Shown in pieces: positions 10,001 through 18,244 of a stretch of 52,204 nucleotides of DNA. Source of the stretch: an uncultured Bacteroides sp. (lineage in GTDB: Bacteria > Bacteroidota > Bacteroidia > Bacteroidales > Bacteroidaceae); NCBI RefSeq assembly GCF_910586915.1, contig NZ_CAJULN010000020.1:1-52204 (forward strand), in the 5' to 3' direction. The notes under the pieces were generated by a model. It was not told the DNA's origin. It did no database searches and was given only the letters and a program-made list of their open reading frames with translations. A program made the position numbers and the translations under genes. The stretch's first letter is position 1. Every line of letters starts with the position of its first letter.

Positions 10001-10419
10001 ATCAGTTTTTTGTCAAAATCGGGCAAGGTATCAATCACCCTCCAAGCCAACAGGATAGAACCGATGATGTAATAAAGATTCAGTACGGTGAAGAAGGATT
10101 CTCTGCGTCCTACAAATCCATCATCGGCGTGGGCGGCATTGTTTCCAATCTTACGCACATAATGGATGCGTTTCATCAGATCTTCGCTATTGATGAATGC
10201 CGTAAAGCGTTCGTCGGTGGTGAGCGAAAGCAACGAGGCACGTTCCCCTATCTGCCATCCTTTCAAGCGGTAAACGGTTTTTACCATCATTTCCAGTGCA
10301 AGTCGGGCTTGCATGGCAGAAACCATTGGGTTAGCCACTTGAAAATCCTCAGCCGTGGCACAATAACGATAAATCGTTTTTAATCCGTCAATGTCTTTTA
10401 TGATGTCGAAGTTCCTCAT
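7066..10419 (-). CDS. hsdR: Type I restriction endonuclease subunit R
   Basis: About 1117 aa, the usual length of HsdR. In order: an N-terminal DUF4145-like helical region (about 1-125), a low-complexity linker rich in Q, T and V, the HSDR_N nuclease domain with ADYVLF...LAVVEAKRT, and then SF2 helicase motifs MATGTGKTR (Walker A), IIIDEAHRS, GLTATPRDE and IGRGTRL, followed by an EcoEI_R-type C-terminal domain. It translocates DNA with ATP and cuts unmethylated invader DNA in complex with HsdM and HsdS. I chose the ATG at 10419 (MRNFDIIKD), 5 nt after the fic stop, because the upstream ATG at 10446 would add nine unconserved residues and overlap fic. The EcoEI-like C-terminus suggests type IB. 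Confidence 0.95.
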   Translation of the reverse strand: MRNFDIIKDIDGLKTIYRYCATAEDFQVANPMVSAMQARLALEMMVKTVYRLKGWQIGERASLLSLTTDERFTAFINSEDLMKRIHYVRKIGNNAAHADDGFVGRRESFFTVLNLYYIIGSILLAWRVIDTLPDFDKKLILQSTSQPNTLAIVPQTDQTQTVTTQAADSVAQAVEESSDAQPTTVEAQPVVNDLSEAETRKLYIDLLLHEAGWTVNEQGGEIIPRQAGIEIGVQGMPNEGGVGYADYVLFDADGIPLAVVEAKRTSVDAAVGRHQAELYADCLASRYACPRPVIYYTNGFETHVIDGIGYPSRKVMGFHTIDELRRMIAQRSRGDITDLQISDKITNRNYQKRVIESVCKHYNDKHRRALLVMATGTGKTRVSISLVDVLVRNNWVKNVLFLADRIELVNQAKKNYTKLLPNMTVSSLRDSDVDLSARILFATYQTMIGHLDKDTKTFSLGRFDLIIIDEAHRSVFGKYGAIFEYFDGLLLGLTATPRDEVDRSTYDLFGMEQGEPTDSYEYDEAVADGYLNPFKAIKDNSKILTEGINPDQLTPGERKQLEEIFEYEKMKAGLEPDDPYSRTINATEIFKYIFNQDTVDHVLNRLMNDGIRVKDNTLIGKTIIFAYNHKHAVFIAERFAVLYPDLGPDFCRVIDNYEKYSSDLLDKFADVSKQPQIAVSVDMLDTGIDVPEIVNLVFFKPIHSKIKFWQMIGRGTRLCENLFGEGQHKKEFLIFDFYRNFEYFEMHPEGARPTKSQSIVSLIFNLRTDIKFALQDGKYQSNEEAKAFHNDLADILHQQIAALNRNRIDVRLQLRAVETYANPEAMTCLTLGDAMAMKSNISPLLKNATTDTSALKLDALVLKSQLALVDETVNSTSSERKIMDIAAYLKEKKASIPQVMAKMDVLDEVLSPHFWESKSLGSLERIRKELRELIQYLDGGTVGQTFTINVTDTFEEDNSGVNVTPIRTYRRRVEDYLKEHLSDDDTLQKIYHLDPLSEQDIARLEQIFWEELGSKEEFEAQTRTKPYQHNVAAFIRSIIGVEQDIALEKYRALIHGAELTRMQEEYLRTLIRYVCENGDIATVVLQQPPFNKFTAIFRDSPKALIDYVKLISRVIAA

Positions 10420-10424
10420 AACTT

Positions 10425-11447
10425 TTAGTCTTTTATAAATTCCCAATAGCCATCTTTATCTGATCCGGTGCGCTGAATGACCGTTCCATTCAACTTTTTG
10501 ATATGTCGTGCAACAGTGGCACGGCCGATGTTTAGGAGTTTCGCATATTCATCGTATGTATATTTCGGGTATTCTTTAATGGCAGCAATAAGTCGGGTTG
10601 TCGTGTCTTTAGGCGTTGCAGTATCATTTACAGTATCACCTTCTCCTTTTACAGTATCATTTATGCTTTGCTGATACTGTAAAATCCGATTTTCTAGATT
10701 GGTGATATGTTGGGTAAGCATTACATCTTGTATAATGGTACTGTCTTCTTGTTCACGACTGTCAATCAAAGCCTGAATATATTCACCTTTTGTCTCTTTC
10801 GTAACAATAGATGGGATAAGACCTAACTGTCGTTGTACGATATTCATCAGCAATCGGGTTGTACGCCCGTTGCCATCAACCCACGGATGAATGGTGACAA
10901 GCCGAAAGTGCGCTTCAAAACTCAACCGATAACATGCCGCTATATCGCCTCTATCTATAGATGCCAGTTCTCCGTTTAACCAATCGCAGAAGTCGGCTGT
11001 TGCTTTGGGTACTTTTTGAAATGCCAGATAACTTCTGCCTCCGATTCCGGCACTTACGTTGCACCGTCGCAATTCCCCTTTTGAGGAATCGAAACTGCCG
11101 CCTATAGTGGAGTATTCCGATCCAGTACGACGCATTACTTTGGCAGACAATTCACATAATAGTTCAACGGTGTATGGCTGTTCGGTTTTCGCCCATTCAA
11201 AGCCATAGAGGTATGCGTTTTTCAAATCCACATTCATCATCTGCTCATTCAGGCTTCTCCCTTTGGCTGCAATTCCCTCGTCAAACAACAACTGGTTTTC
11301 TATTTCGGTAACAGTCGAACCTTCGATAGCCGTAGAATGGGTAATCAGTGAATAGAGGTAGAATTTTTCATAATCTACCTGCTGGTCTATCCCCGAAGCA
11401 GTATATCGGTTGATGGTATCTATCAGTTTTTTATCTATCTCTTTCAT
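10425..11447 (-). CDS. Fic-family protein embedded in the type I restriction operon
   Basis: 340 aa. The Fic catalytic motif is intact: HPWVDGNGRTTR (about residues 188-199). An N-terminal STAIEG matches the (S/T)xxxE(G/N) inhibitory helix, which would make this a self-inhibited class II Fic enzyme. The C-terminal ~70 residues look like a winged HTH (YDEYAKLLNIGRATVARHI). Fic enzymes AMPylate proteins; targets here are unknown. It lies between hsdS (14 nt upstream) and hsdR (5 nt downstream), so it is co-expressed with the restriction enzyme and may guard or regulate it. This copy is intact, in contrast to the broken Fic gene at 4.4-5.5 kb, which belongs to a different Fic subtype. Confidence 0.9.
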   Translation of the reverse strand: MKEIDKKLIDTINRYTASGIDQQVDYEKFYLYSLITHSTAIEGSTVTEIENQLLFDEGIAAKGRSLNEQMMNVDLKNAYLYGFEWAKTEQPYTVELLCELSAKVMRRTGSEYSTIGGSFDSSKGELRRCNVSAGIGGRSYLAFQKVPKATADFCDWLNGELASIDRGDIAACYRLSFEAHFRLVTIHPWVDGNGRTTRLLMNIVQRQLGLIPSIVTKETKGEYIQALIDSREQEDSTIIQDVMLTQHITNLENRILQYQQSINDTVKGEGDTVNDTATPKDTTTRLIAAIKEYPKYTYDEYAKLLNIGRATVARHIKKLNGTVIQRTGSDKDGYWEFIKD

Positions 11448-11461
11448 ACTGTCGGCTTGTT

Positions 11462-12583
11462 TTAAGAGAAATAATACTGCATCCGTTCTGCCATCAGATT
11501 CTCGGCATCGGCTAATTGCTGGCGAATCAACTCTTTTTGCTTTTCGATGGCTTCGACTTGTGAGGCATATTTTTTCTGCATATCAATTAGAGGAACAGGT
11601 ATAGGCAAACTACTCAATAATTTCTGGTTAATATTTTGAATACCAATGCCATTTGATTTCAAAATATGAGTGTTCTTAAATTCAATATTCGTTAATACAG
11701 CTATCAGGTACTTATTTATAATCTCCACAGACTTTCTAAATCGAATGCAGAACCCGCTGAAGGTTACTTCTGTATTATTAGGAAAAACCTCCAAGCATCT
11801 GCCAACTAAATTTTTGTTCCCATTAGAACGTACAAATATAATATCTTCATTATGAAGTAAATATTCTTGTGGCGTGTCTTCAACTTCTATATAGGATATA
11901 TTGTCAAATGAGGAAATACATTTATGGTCTTGAAAGTCTCCAACGCCTATTATTTTCAATGGCTTTCCTCTCTCTCCCTTACTATAGTTTAGTCCATTTT
12001 TAAAGTCACCAAGTTTCCCCATTAGTATAATATCCCAACATTTATCATTAACCGAAACATTTCCAAAGGTATCAACGAATTTAGATTGTGTGAGGACATC
12101 AAGGTCGGCAATCTGCGCTTTGTAGCCGTCAATCATTTCTTGCAGTGCATCCAATTCAGTCGCTATTGCTTGTTGAATAGATTTGTCTGTTGGGTATTTA
12201 ATTTTTACCTCTTTCAAGAACTTGAAATGTCTTGCATAACCGTTACTCGGTATGTTTGACCACTTAATGAAATAATATAGGTATTTAGCAGATAAGCTGT
12301 TGTTAGGTTGTAATACTTTAACACCATCTGCACCTACACAGAAATCAAAATCTACATATTTGACAGTACGGGTATGGTCTCCGAAGATGACGATACTTCC
12401 TAAATCTTTATTGAGATTGTCTTCTGTGTTACAATATCCGGATATAAAGTCTTTTTCCTGAGAAATAATGGGATATTTCCCAGTTAAAAGGTAATCTTTC
12501 TTTTGAACTGCATCTTTGACTTTTAGAGTCTTGATAGAATCTTTTATTAAAGTATTCTCCCACTTTGATTTATCCACTTTCAT
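11462..12583 (-). CDS. hsdS: Type I restriction specificity subunit S
   Basis: 373 aa with the two-half architecture of HsdS: target-recognition domain 1 (about residues 1-120), a conserved helical spacer (SIQQAIATELDALQEMIDGY), target-recognition domain 2 (about 165-320) and a second spacer (YASQVEAIEKQKELIRQQL). It sets the bipartite DNA recognition sequence for both the methylase and the nuclease. It starts 4 nt after hsdM. No second hsdS and no adjacent recombinase are present, so shuffling by inversion is not supported here. It is clearly more AT-rich than hsdM and hsdR, which is usual for exchangeable recognition subunits. Confidence 0.93.
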   Translation of the reverse strand: MKVDKSKWENTLIKDSIKTLKVKDAVQKKDYLLTGKYPIISQEKDFISGYCNTEDNLNKDLGSIVIFGDHTRTVKYVDFDFCVGADGVKVLQPNNSLSAKYLYYFIKWSNIPSNGYARHFKFLKEVKIKYPTDKSIQQAIATELDALQEMIDGYKAQIADLDVLTQSKFVDTFGNVSVNDKCWDIILMGKLGDFKNGLNYSKGERGKPLKIIGVGDFQDHKCISSFDNISYIEVEDTPQEYLLHNEDIIFVRSNGNKNLVGRCLEVFPNNTEVTFSGFCIRFRKSVEIINKYLIAVLTNIEFKNTHILKSNGIGIQNINQKLLSSLPIPVPLIDMQKKYASQVEAIEKQKELIRQQLADAENLMAERMQYYFS

Positions 12584-12587
12584 ACCC

Positions 12588-14084
12588 TTACGAATTTAGC
12601 AGTTTCTTGAACTTGGCAAAGGCTGCATCAATAGCCTTCTGTCTTTCTTCCATACGGGCAATGATAGCCTCAGGAACTTCGTATTCAACAGCCTCATGCT
12701 CTACTTCGTGATAACGCTTATAGCTGAGGTCGTAGCCGTTGGCACGTATTTCATCGGCAGTGACAAAGAATGATTGCTCTTTGCGACTACGATCGGTTTC
12801 CGCTTCGAGGTTATGGAAGCGTGAGATGATGTCGGGAATATCGTTCTGTTCAGGTTGTGGGGTGCGCTGTGTCGTCAGTGAGAAACCATCAGCACGCATA
12901 TCGTAGAACCAGACCTTGTCAGTACCGCCTGTACCTGTCTTGGTAAAGATGATGATGGCGGTGGAAACGGGACTGTAAGGCTGGAATATACCTGAAGGCA
13001 TCGTGATGACGGCTTGCATACAATGGTTGTCCACCAATGCGGAGCGTATGGTTTTATAGGCTTGTGCATCGCCTGTGAGAACCGTATCCGGTACGATGGA
13101 AGCACACCGTCCGCCCGACTGAAGCATCCGCATCATCAAGGCAAGAAACAACAGCTCAGTTTTCTTAGTTTTGACAACCGCTTTCAGCGTATGCGCTATG
13201 TCGTCAGCATCGAGACTCCCTGCAAACGGAGGATTGGCAAGGCAAAGGGTATAGCGGTTTGTATCGTTGTTTTCATTCGACAGTGAGTTACGGTAGTACA
13301 GATTTGGCTCATCCACATCGTGAAGCATCATGTTCATGCAGCCGATTCGGAGCATAGAAGCGTCCGAATCGGAACCGTGAAATATCTCTTTGCGGAAACG
13401 GTCTCCTTCTTCAGTATTGAGCAATTCATCGCTTTGATACTCTGCAATGTATTTGGCCGCTTCCATAATAAAACCGGCGGAACCCATAGCCGGGTCGCAG
13501 ATGGTATCATCAAGAGTAGGACGCATCAGTTTCACCATCATGCGGATGATATGGCGGGGGGTACGGAATTGTCCGTTAGTACCCGATGCCGCCATGATGC
13601 CAAGCATGTACTCATATACATCGCCCATCATGTCTGCACCATCGGAAGTAATTTTTTCAATACCTTCAATAACACGAGATAACAGTCGAGCATTGGTAAT
13701 CTGAAAAACCGTGTCTTCCATAGCCTTTCTATAAGCCGAACCCTCTTTTCCCATATAACGCAGGAAGATAAACACATCGTTGCGCACCCGATTCAACATT
13801 TTAGTCGGCTCCATTTCTTTGAAAACGTGCCAACGCATTTCGTTGTAGGGCACATCTTGATTGGTGGATGGATTATGCCACACACCGCTGGGGAATGTAG
13901 GGTTAAGCAAAACATCGCCCGTAAGGTTGGCTATCGCTTCTTTTTCACGTTGCTTATCGTCAAGCATCTTCATGAAGAGCAGATAGATAATTTGTTCAAA
14001 GATTGCCGATGGTTGGGTAAAACCATTGTTCCAAAATGTTTGCCATACGTCATCCACCTTTTGTTTTATATCGCCTGTAATCAT
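12588..14084 (-). CDS. hsdM: Type I DNA methyltransferase subunit M (adenine-N6)
   Basis: 498 aa, normal length for HsdM. It has an HsdM_N helical domain (about 1-140), the SAM-binding motif DPAMGSAGF (about residues 197-205) and the catalytic motif NPPF (about 283-286), which marks an N6-adenine amino-methyltransferase. With HsdS it methylates host sites and so protects them from HsdR. It is the first structural gene of the hsdM-hsdS-fic-hsdR operon, preceded by a small Xre-family gene 47 nt upstream. All motifs are intact, so the modification activity is expected to be functional. Confidence 0.95.
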   Translation of the reverse strand: MITGDIKQKVDDVWQTFWNNGFTQPSAIFEQIIYLLFMKMLDDKQREKEAIANLTGDVLLNPTFPSGVWHNPSTNQDVPYNEMRWHVFKEMEPTKMLNRVRNDVFIFLRYMGKEGSAYRKAMEDTVFQITNARLLSRVIEGIEKITSDGADMMGDVYEYMLGIMAASGTNGQFRTPRHIIRMMVKLMRPTLDDTICDPAMGSAGFIMEAAKYIAEYQSDELLNTEEGDRFRKEIFHGSDSDASMLRIGCMNMMLHDVDEPNLYYRNSLSNENNDTNRYTLCLANPPFAGSLDADDIAHTLKAVVKTKKTELLFLALMMRMLQSGGRCASIVPDTVLTGDAQAYKTIRSALVDNHCMQAVITMPSGIFQPYSPVSTAIIIFTKTGTGGTDKVWFYDMRADGFSLTTQRTPQPEQNDIPDIISRFHNLEAETDRSRKEQSFFVTADEIRANGYDLSYKRYHEVEHEAVEYEVPEAIIARMEERQKAIDAAFAKFKKLLNS

Positions 14085-14131
14085 ATTATTTCTGTTTTTA
14101 ATTTATTGAATGGGTAAAACAAGGATATTCG

Positions 14132-14338
14132 TTATTTCTCGGATGAATGAATAAGTTCCTTAACATCTACATTTAGGATTTTGGCTATCTCAAACAACAC
14201 TTCTAAACTGGGTTGCCGTCTGTTACATACATACGCATTAACTATACAGAAACTCTTGCCAAGTTTCTCAGCTAGCCAAGTTTGTTTTATGCCTCTTTCT
14301 TCAAGCACTTCTTTTATCCGATTCATGGGTTTATCCAT
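14132..14338 (-). CDS. Xre/Cro-type HTH regulator upstream of hsdM
   Basis: 68 aa, almost entirely one HTH_3 domain: IKQTWLAEKLGKSFCIVNAY followed by RQPSLEVLFEIAKILNVDV. Size and position, directly ahead of the restriction operon and on the same strand, fit a controller-type regulator that delays or tunes restriction gene expression. It has its own promoter: a TATCTTTG box on the minus strand at 14374-14367, just upstream of its ATG. The target operator is probably in the 14.34-14.40 kb region, but I see no clear palindrome other than the upstream terminator. Confidence 0.85.
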   Translation of the reverse strand: MDKPMNRIKEVLEERGIKQTWLAEKLGKSFCIVNAYVCNRRQPSLEVLFEIAKILNVDVKELIHSSEK

Positions 14339-14364
14339 TGCTTTGTCTTTATATCATATATATA

Positions 14365-14407
14365 TGCAAAGATATAAAATATTATGCTATAAAAAGAGAA
14401 AAGAGGA
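14365..14407. repeat. Promoter/terminator module, copy 1 (right copy at 18301-18340)
   Basis: About 40 bp here matches 18301-18340 in the same orientation. TGCAAAGATATAAAAT is identical in both, followed after a small shift by GCTATA(A/T)AAAGAGAAAAG. Each copy combines the -7 box of the following gene with the T-tract of the preceding terminator. The two copies bracket the reverse transcriptase cassette. Confidence 0.7.
14367..14374 (-). promoter_or_regulatory. Promoter -7 box for the Xre/restriction operon
   Basis: The minus strand reads TATCTTTG, matching the Bacteroides -7 consensus TAnnTTTG. Start of transcription would be near 14360, giving a ~20-nt leader before the ATG at 14338. No TTTG -33 box is present at the usual 19-20 nt spacing. 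The same box in the same sequence context occurs ahead of drt3a at 18.30 kb. Confidence 0.6.
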
Positions 14408-14425
14408 AGAAAACTTTTCCTCCTC
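14391..14425 (-). terminator. Intrinsic terminator of the DRT3 transcript / candidate ncRNA
   Basis: On the minus strand an ~11-bp stem (GAGGAGGAAAA pairing with UUUUCUUCCUC, 14425-14403) is followed directly by a U-rich run read from 14402 down to about 14391. This is a textbook rho-independent terminator. It lies 176 nt after the Drt3b stop codon, so transcription continues well past the coding sequence before ending here. Confidence 0.85.
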
Positions 14426-14600
14426 ACTCGATTACATTCAAATGCCGCTCAATCGGATGTAAGTGTTTAAAAAAAGCAAGATTTCACATTTGGTACAATC
14501 CTAACCAACCATTTTGGAAAACGTAACTTCCTGCGTCGTTTCGGCTAGCTTGAAGGTTATGTGTGTGAAAGTGTAGTTGGACCAACAGCTGTTACAGAAG
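14391..14600 (-). ncRNA. Candidate DRT3-associated structured ncRNA
   Basis: This gene-free stretch between the Drt3b stop and the Xre promoter is long for an operon tail and appears structured when read on the minus strand. It holds a palindromic AACAGCUGUU, a short CCAAC...GUUGG pairing, a CACACACA motif (14567-14560), a hairpin with UACAU/AUGUA plus CACU/AGUG arms near 14468-14425, and the terminator at its 3' end. DRT3 systems are known to include an ncRNA, and recent work, as I recall it, describes an ACACAC template copied by Drt3a. Motif, position and terminator agree with that. The 5' end could lie inside the drt3b coding sequence. No expression evidence is available. Confidence 0.6.
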
Positions 14601-16790
14601 CTACGAATATACCTCCTGTGAAATCTTTGCCTGTAATTCTTTATTTAAGTTAAACATTGTCCAGCGGGTGAAAATGTACTTTTGCTTCTTGGCAAAGCGC
14701 ATTATCATCTGCTGATCTTTTATCTCTGTAATGCCTATCAATGCAAGAAGGCTTTGCTTGTATGCATCATCCACAAAGGGACAAGTCATCATATCAGCCG
14801 TGAGAATCGTGAGTTCTGAATTGCGTTTGCGTTCAGATTCCGCAACAAGCCGATACTTCTTTAAAATCTCTTTTTTCAATAAAGCCTTTTGTTCATAATA
14901 GCACTTGTGATTCGCATAGTAATACAATAATATAATACATGCGAAAAGGTTATACTGTAGTTCACTTTTACCAATGAATGATTTAATAACTTCCGGTGCG
15001 AGTAGATATGCATAGCCTAACTCTTTAGCCAATATTAATAGATAGAGGCTTTCATGCAAGGTGTTTCGATGTGAATCTGTTGTAGTCAGCACCAAGGCTA
15101 TTTCATCTTGAATCTTTTTAAAGATAATATCCTTGCTTATCGTTTGGAATCTAACCTCTGGATTAACTTTGAAATCACCATGTCGTTTTCCATAGATAAT
15201 GATGGAATTCATTATCTTCAGTAATTTCAAGGTTGTATTTATCTGCCTGTTGCTATTGAACACGAAGAATGCCACATCAATTAGAGATACAAGATAACTT
15301 GTGAGCTTCCTTTGTACTCGTTGTGCATGAATTTCAACCTCATCCTTATTCGCCTCTTCTTTTGACATCAGGCGCTCATACTTCTTGAAACCTATTTCAT
15401 ATCGATTAAGAAAAGCGTCAAGGCGTTGACTTGTCTTCTCAAGCAGATAGTTTGCTATATCACGATATTCAATTCCGCATTCCTTTACTATTGCTTTTAT
15501 TTGAGCATTTACGCTATTTGCAGACAGGTATATATTGAATTCCCTATCTAATATTTCTCTGTCTTTATCCGATTCTTCATCTTCCGTGTCCTCCTCTTCT
15601 TCTGTATTTAATTTTGATTCTACTTCTTCCCAAAGTGAAGTCGAGAATATATTGCTCAGCAAATTTTCAATTCGCTGTTTGGCAATAGTCACCTTTGTTA
15701 TAAAGGGCCTTTCAAACTCTTCTGTTTTGGATGGACTAATCTGCAATTTGAATTCCTTCAGCCATTTTGTTAGACTTTCCATGAAGAGATTCCTGTCCTT
15801 TTCGTCATTATAGAAGAGGAAATAGTCGTCAACATACCGATAACACTCATAGGAGGATTTCTGACGAAGGTCTTTTCCCAATAGTTCCTGTTCAACCTTT
15901 TGATCTATATACTGAAGTATAATCTCTGCAAAGATCCGAGAAAACTCCGGACCTATTACGATACCATTCGTCTCGCGAGCATTGACCGATTGCATTAGAT
16001 TATCAAATGCATCGCCAACCCATGAACCATGATATCCAGGCAAAACCTTTACCTTGTCCGCACCACCTGCTGTTGCCCAACTTATGGTATGGGTATAAAT
16101 ACTATCGAAACAACTCTGTAGGTCGAACTTCACAAGATGTTTGAATTTTTTTTCTGCACGCTGGTATCTGTAATCCTCATAGAACTTGTATATATTTGAA
16201 TACTTCTCGTAGCTGAAATAAGTTTTCAAATTTTCATATTCATTGAAGAACAATTCAACTTTATCACTTTCATGCCCGGACAACCTTCGGTGAAGTCGAT
16301 CTCTATAGTAAAAGTATTGTGCTATCTTGTGCGGTTTGCGAAGAGAAAATTTACTTTGGCTGCAAAGATATAGTATAGAATACTTATACTGATCATAAAA
16401 CTCCACTACCTGCCACTGGTTATATGGATGTATAATTGACAGCGTTCGGGTCTTATTCGTCTTGTGAGCGATATTAAATTGATATGGGTAGAATAGAGCG
16501 TTTGGTCGATGTTGAAGTATTTCGATTTTTTTATCCTTTTCATAACAACCAAATAGTAATGCAGCAAAAGCATTCGCATCCTTTTCATCCAGACGTTTAG
16601 ATTGCTTCAAGACATTCCACGTGATATTATCAACCTTTTGTTCTTCACCAACCCATAAATACTTGGCAAGAAATCGATACAAATATCGGTTTGAGAATAT
16701 TATAGGACACTCGTAGGGCAAGACATCAGAAAAGAGAACTCGCTCTTTGCTATAACTAAGCTTTATCTTCTTTCTCTTTCTCATACCCAC
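14601..16790 (-). CDS. drt3b: Reverse transcriptase Drt3b-like (UG8 class) of a DRT3 defence system
   Basis: 729 aa. RT core motifs are visible: motif A KFDLQSCFDSIY, motif B-like GIVIGPEFSRIFAEI, and the active site YRYVDDYFLF (about residue 318), followed by a long helical C-terminal region (about 380-729) with no recognised nuclease. The GPEFSRIFAEI form is typical of the defence-associated 'unknown group'/Abi-type RTs, not of retrons or group II introns. Its start overlaps the end of the partner RT gene by 10 nt, so the two are translationally coupled. Two dissimilar RTs in this order plus a downstream structured RNA match DRT type 3. No maturase, HNH, or template/variable repeat of a DGR is present. 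Confidence 0.8.
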   Translation of the reverse strand: MGMRKRKKIKLSYSKERVLFSDVLPYECPIIFSNRYLYRFLAKYLWVGEEQKVDNITWNVLKQSKRLDEKDANAFAALLFGCYEKDKKIEILQHRPNALFYPYQFNIAHKTNKTRTLSIIHPYNQWQVVEFYDQYKYSILYLCSQSKFSLRKPHKIAQYFYYRDRLHRRLSGHESDKVELFFNEYENLKTYFSYEKYSNIYKFYEDYRYQRAEKKFKHLVKFDLQSCFDSIYTHTISWATAGGADKVKVLPGYHGSWVGDAFDNLMQSVNARETNGIVIGPEFSRIFAEIILQYIDQKVEQELLGKDLRQKSSYECYRYVDDYFLFYNDEKDRNLFMESLTKWLKEFKLQISPSKTEEFERPFITKVTIAKQRIENLLSNIFSTSLWEEVESKLNTEEEEDTEDEESDKDREILDREFNIYLSANSVNAQIKAIVKECGIEYRDIANYLLEKTSQRLDAFLNRYEIGFKKYERLMSKEEANKDEVEIHAQRVQRKLTSYLVSLIDVAFFVFNSNRQINTTLKLLKIMNSIIIYGKRHGDFKVNPEVRFQTISKDIIFKKIQDEIALVLTTTDSHRNTLHESLYLLILAKELGYAYLLAPEVIKSFIGKSELQYNLFACIILLYYYANHKCYYEQKALLKKEILKKYRLVAESERKRNSELTILTADMMTCPFVDDAYKQSLLALIGITEIKDQQMIMRFAKKQKYIFTRWTMFNLNKELQAKISQEVYS

Positions 16791-18244
16791 GATTGTTTAA
16801 TCATTTGTAATCTGATTTTCTTTACCTTATATCGCTTATGAGGCATTGCAAAGCCTTTGACAAAGGATACTTGCTTAAGTTGTTTCTTCAAGGTCGCTTC
16901 AATCTGTGGTTGTTTAGCCGGATCAACACCAGCTTTGCCGCCCAATGATATTTGACTGCACCTATATTGAAGATACTGATCTAATCCTTCCAAATCTCTT
17001 GCATTGTCTAGCAATTGGTTTGAGTAAAATATACCCACCTTCACACCTCGCTTTGCATTAAACAAATTGACATTGCATGTCAACACGTGTAATGCATCAA
17101 ATAAATAATGCGCTGCAACATCGTAAGACACAGTATTCAGCAAACTGTCAAATTTCTGAAAAGTCTTTGTTATGCGATCCCCTATCTTTTTCTTTCTATC
17201 CTTAGACAAAGAGAAGAAGCCTTGCTTATCTTTGTCTCCTTTGATGGACTGTATCGTATATCCTAAAAGATTAAATTTTAGATTCTTTGTATCCTTGGAA
17301 TCATATGTGTAGCATTTGTTCGTCCCATCTGTAGGTGTATGAATTTTCAAACCATGTTCAATATACGTATCAGTTAGAGCTTTGATGTAATCATCCAATG
17401 ACCATTGGTGTTCATCATCTAAATCAGGATGTGCGACGATAATAATATCATCCACATATCTTGCCATGAACACTATTCCTGGTAGTTTACATCTAAGCAC
17501 CTCATCAATCTTGGACAAATAGAATTCAGATAGTAGCGAACTGATAGCACAACCTCGTGGAATACCAGTTTGTGGAGTCGGTACAAGTGGGCGTAGGTTC
17601 TTGTCTTCAAACTCTTTTCGAATGAGTCCGCGCAAGAGGGATTTACTCTTTACATCAAGCAGATTGTTGCCCTCCAAATACTTAAATAATTTATCATGTG
17701 GTATCGACTCAAAGCAGTGACAAACATCCGTTCGGATGATATAGTACCTGCTTTTATCTTCCATTAATAATGTCTTTAACTGAAAAAGTATCTCGTGACG
17801 ACTTGACATTGATATTTTAAACAGTTTCTTCACATTTCTGTAAAGGACTTGCATTGTGAAAAACTCTTCAGCTGTAGCTCCAATAGTATAAAGCGGCTTC
17901 TGCGGATCTTCTGACGCATCTGGAGTAAGGTTGAAACGAAAGCTACTTGATAAAATCCTTGAAGACACTTTGCTAAGATGCTCTTGCAACAGGATTTTCT
18001 GTTGCTGAGCATTATCTTTCATCAATTGCTTCAATTTGTCAACCTCACTCGTTTCTTCCTCTGTACGCTCAGTTTTTTTCTTTCTCAATATTTTATTTAG
18101 GTTCTTTCTCATTTCACGATACTCCTGAGCTTTAGCCAAATATTCAGGTGAAAGATACCTTTTCTGCATCTTTCCCTTCCTATTCACCGTATTGAACGCA
18201 TCATATAGCGAATCGTAGTTATATGAGAAACTATATTGAGACAT
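16781..18244 (-). CDS. drt3a: Reverse transcriptase Drt3a-like (UG3 class) of a DRT3 defence system
   Basis: About 487 aa from the ATG at 18244 (MSQYSFSYNYDSLYDAF). An in-frame ATG at 18289 would lie only ~7 nt after the predicted transcription start, so I prefer 18244, which follows AAAGAG. Motifs: A TDVCHCFESIPHDKLF, B QTGIPRGCAISSLLSEF, active site MARYVDDIIIV (about residue 262), then a thumb-like region with LLGYTIQSIKG. A charged N-terminal region (about 20-75) is rich in K, R and E. It is a DNA polymerase copying RNA; in DRT3 it is reported to copy a short ncRNA repeat. It is followed immediately by the second RT. Both are AT-rich relative to the mobilization genes, as expected for acquired defence cargo. 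Confidence 0.8.
   Translation of the reverse strand: MSQYSFSYNYDSLYDAFNTVNRKGKMQKRYLSPEYLAKAQEYREMRKNLNKILRKKKTERTEEETSEVDKLKQLMKDNAQQQKILLQEHLSKVSSRILSSSFRFNLTPDASEDPQKPLYTIGATAEEFFTMQVLYRNVKKLFKISMSSRHEILFQLKTLLMEDKSRYYIIRTDVCHCFESIPHDKLFKYLEGNNLLDVKSKSLLRGLIRKEFEDKNLRPLVPTPQTGIPRGCAISSLLSEFYLSKIDEVLRCKLPGIVFMARYVDDIIIVAHPDLDDEHQWSLDDYIKALTDTYIEHGLKIHTPTDGTNKCYTYDSKDTKNLKFNLLGYTIQSIKGDKDKQGFFSLSKDRKKKIGDRITKTFQKFDSLLNTVSYDVAAHYLFDALHVLTCNVNLFNAKRGVKVGIFYSNQLLDNARDLEGLDQYLQYRCSQISLGGKAGVDPAKQPQIEATLKKQLKQVSFVKGFAMPHKRYKVKKIRLQMIKQSWV

Noticed and set aside
7981..10383. Plus-strand open frames opposite hsdR (up to 239 aa)
   Set aside because: They are antisense shadows of hsdR, lack recognisable domains, and hsdR has clear motifs throughout.
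11462..12583. Phase-variable hsdS by inversion
   Set aside because: Only one hsdS is present, with no inverted hsdS fragments and no recombinase next to it.
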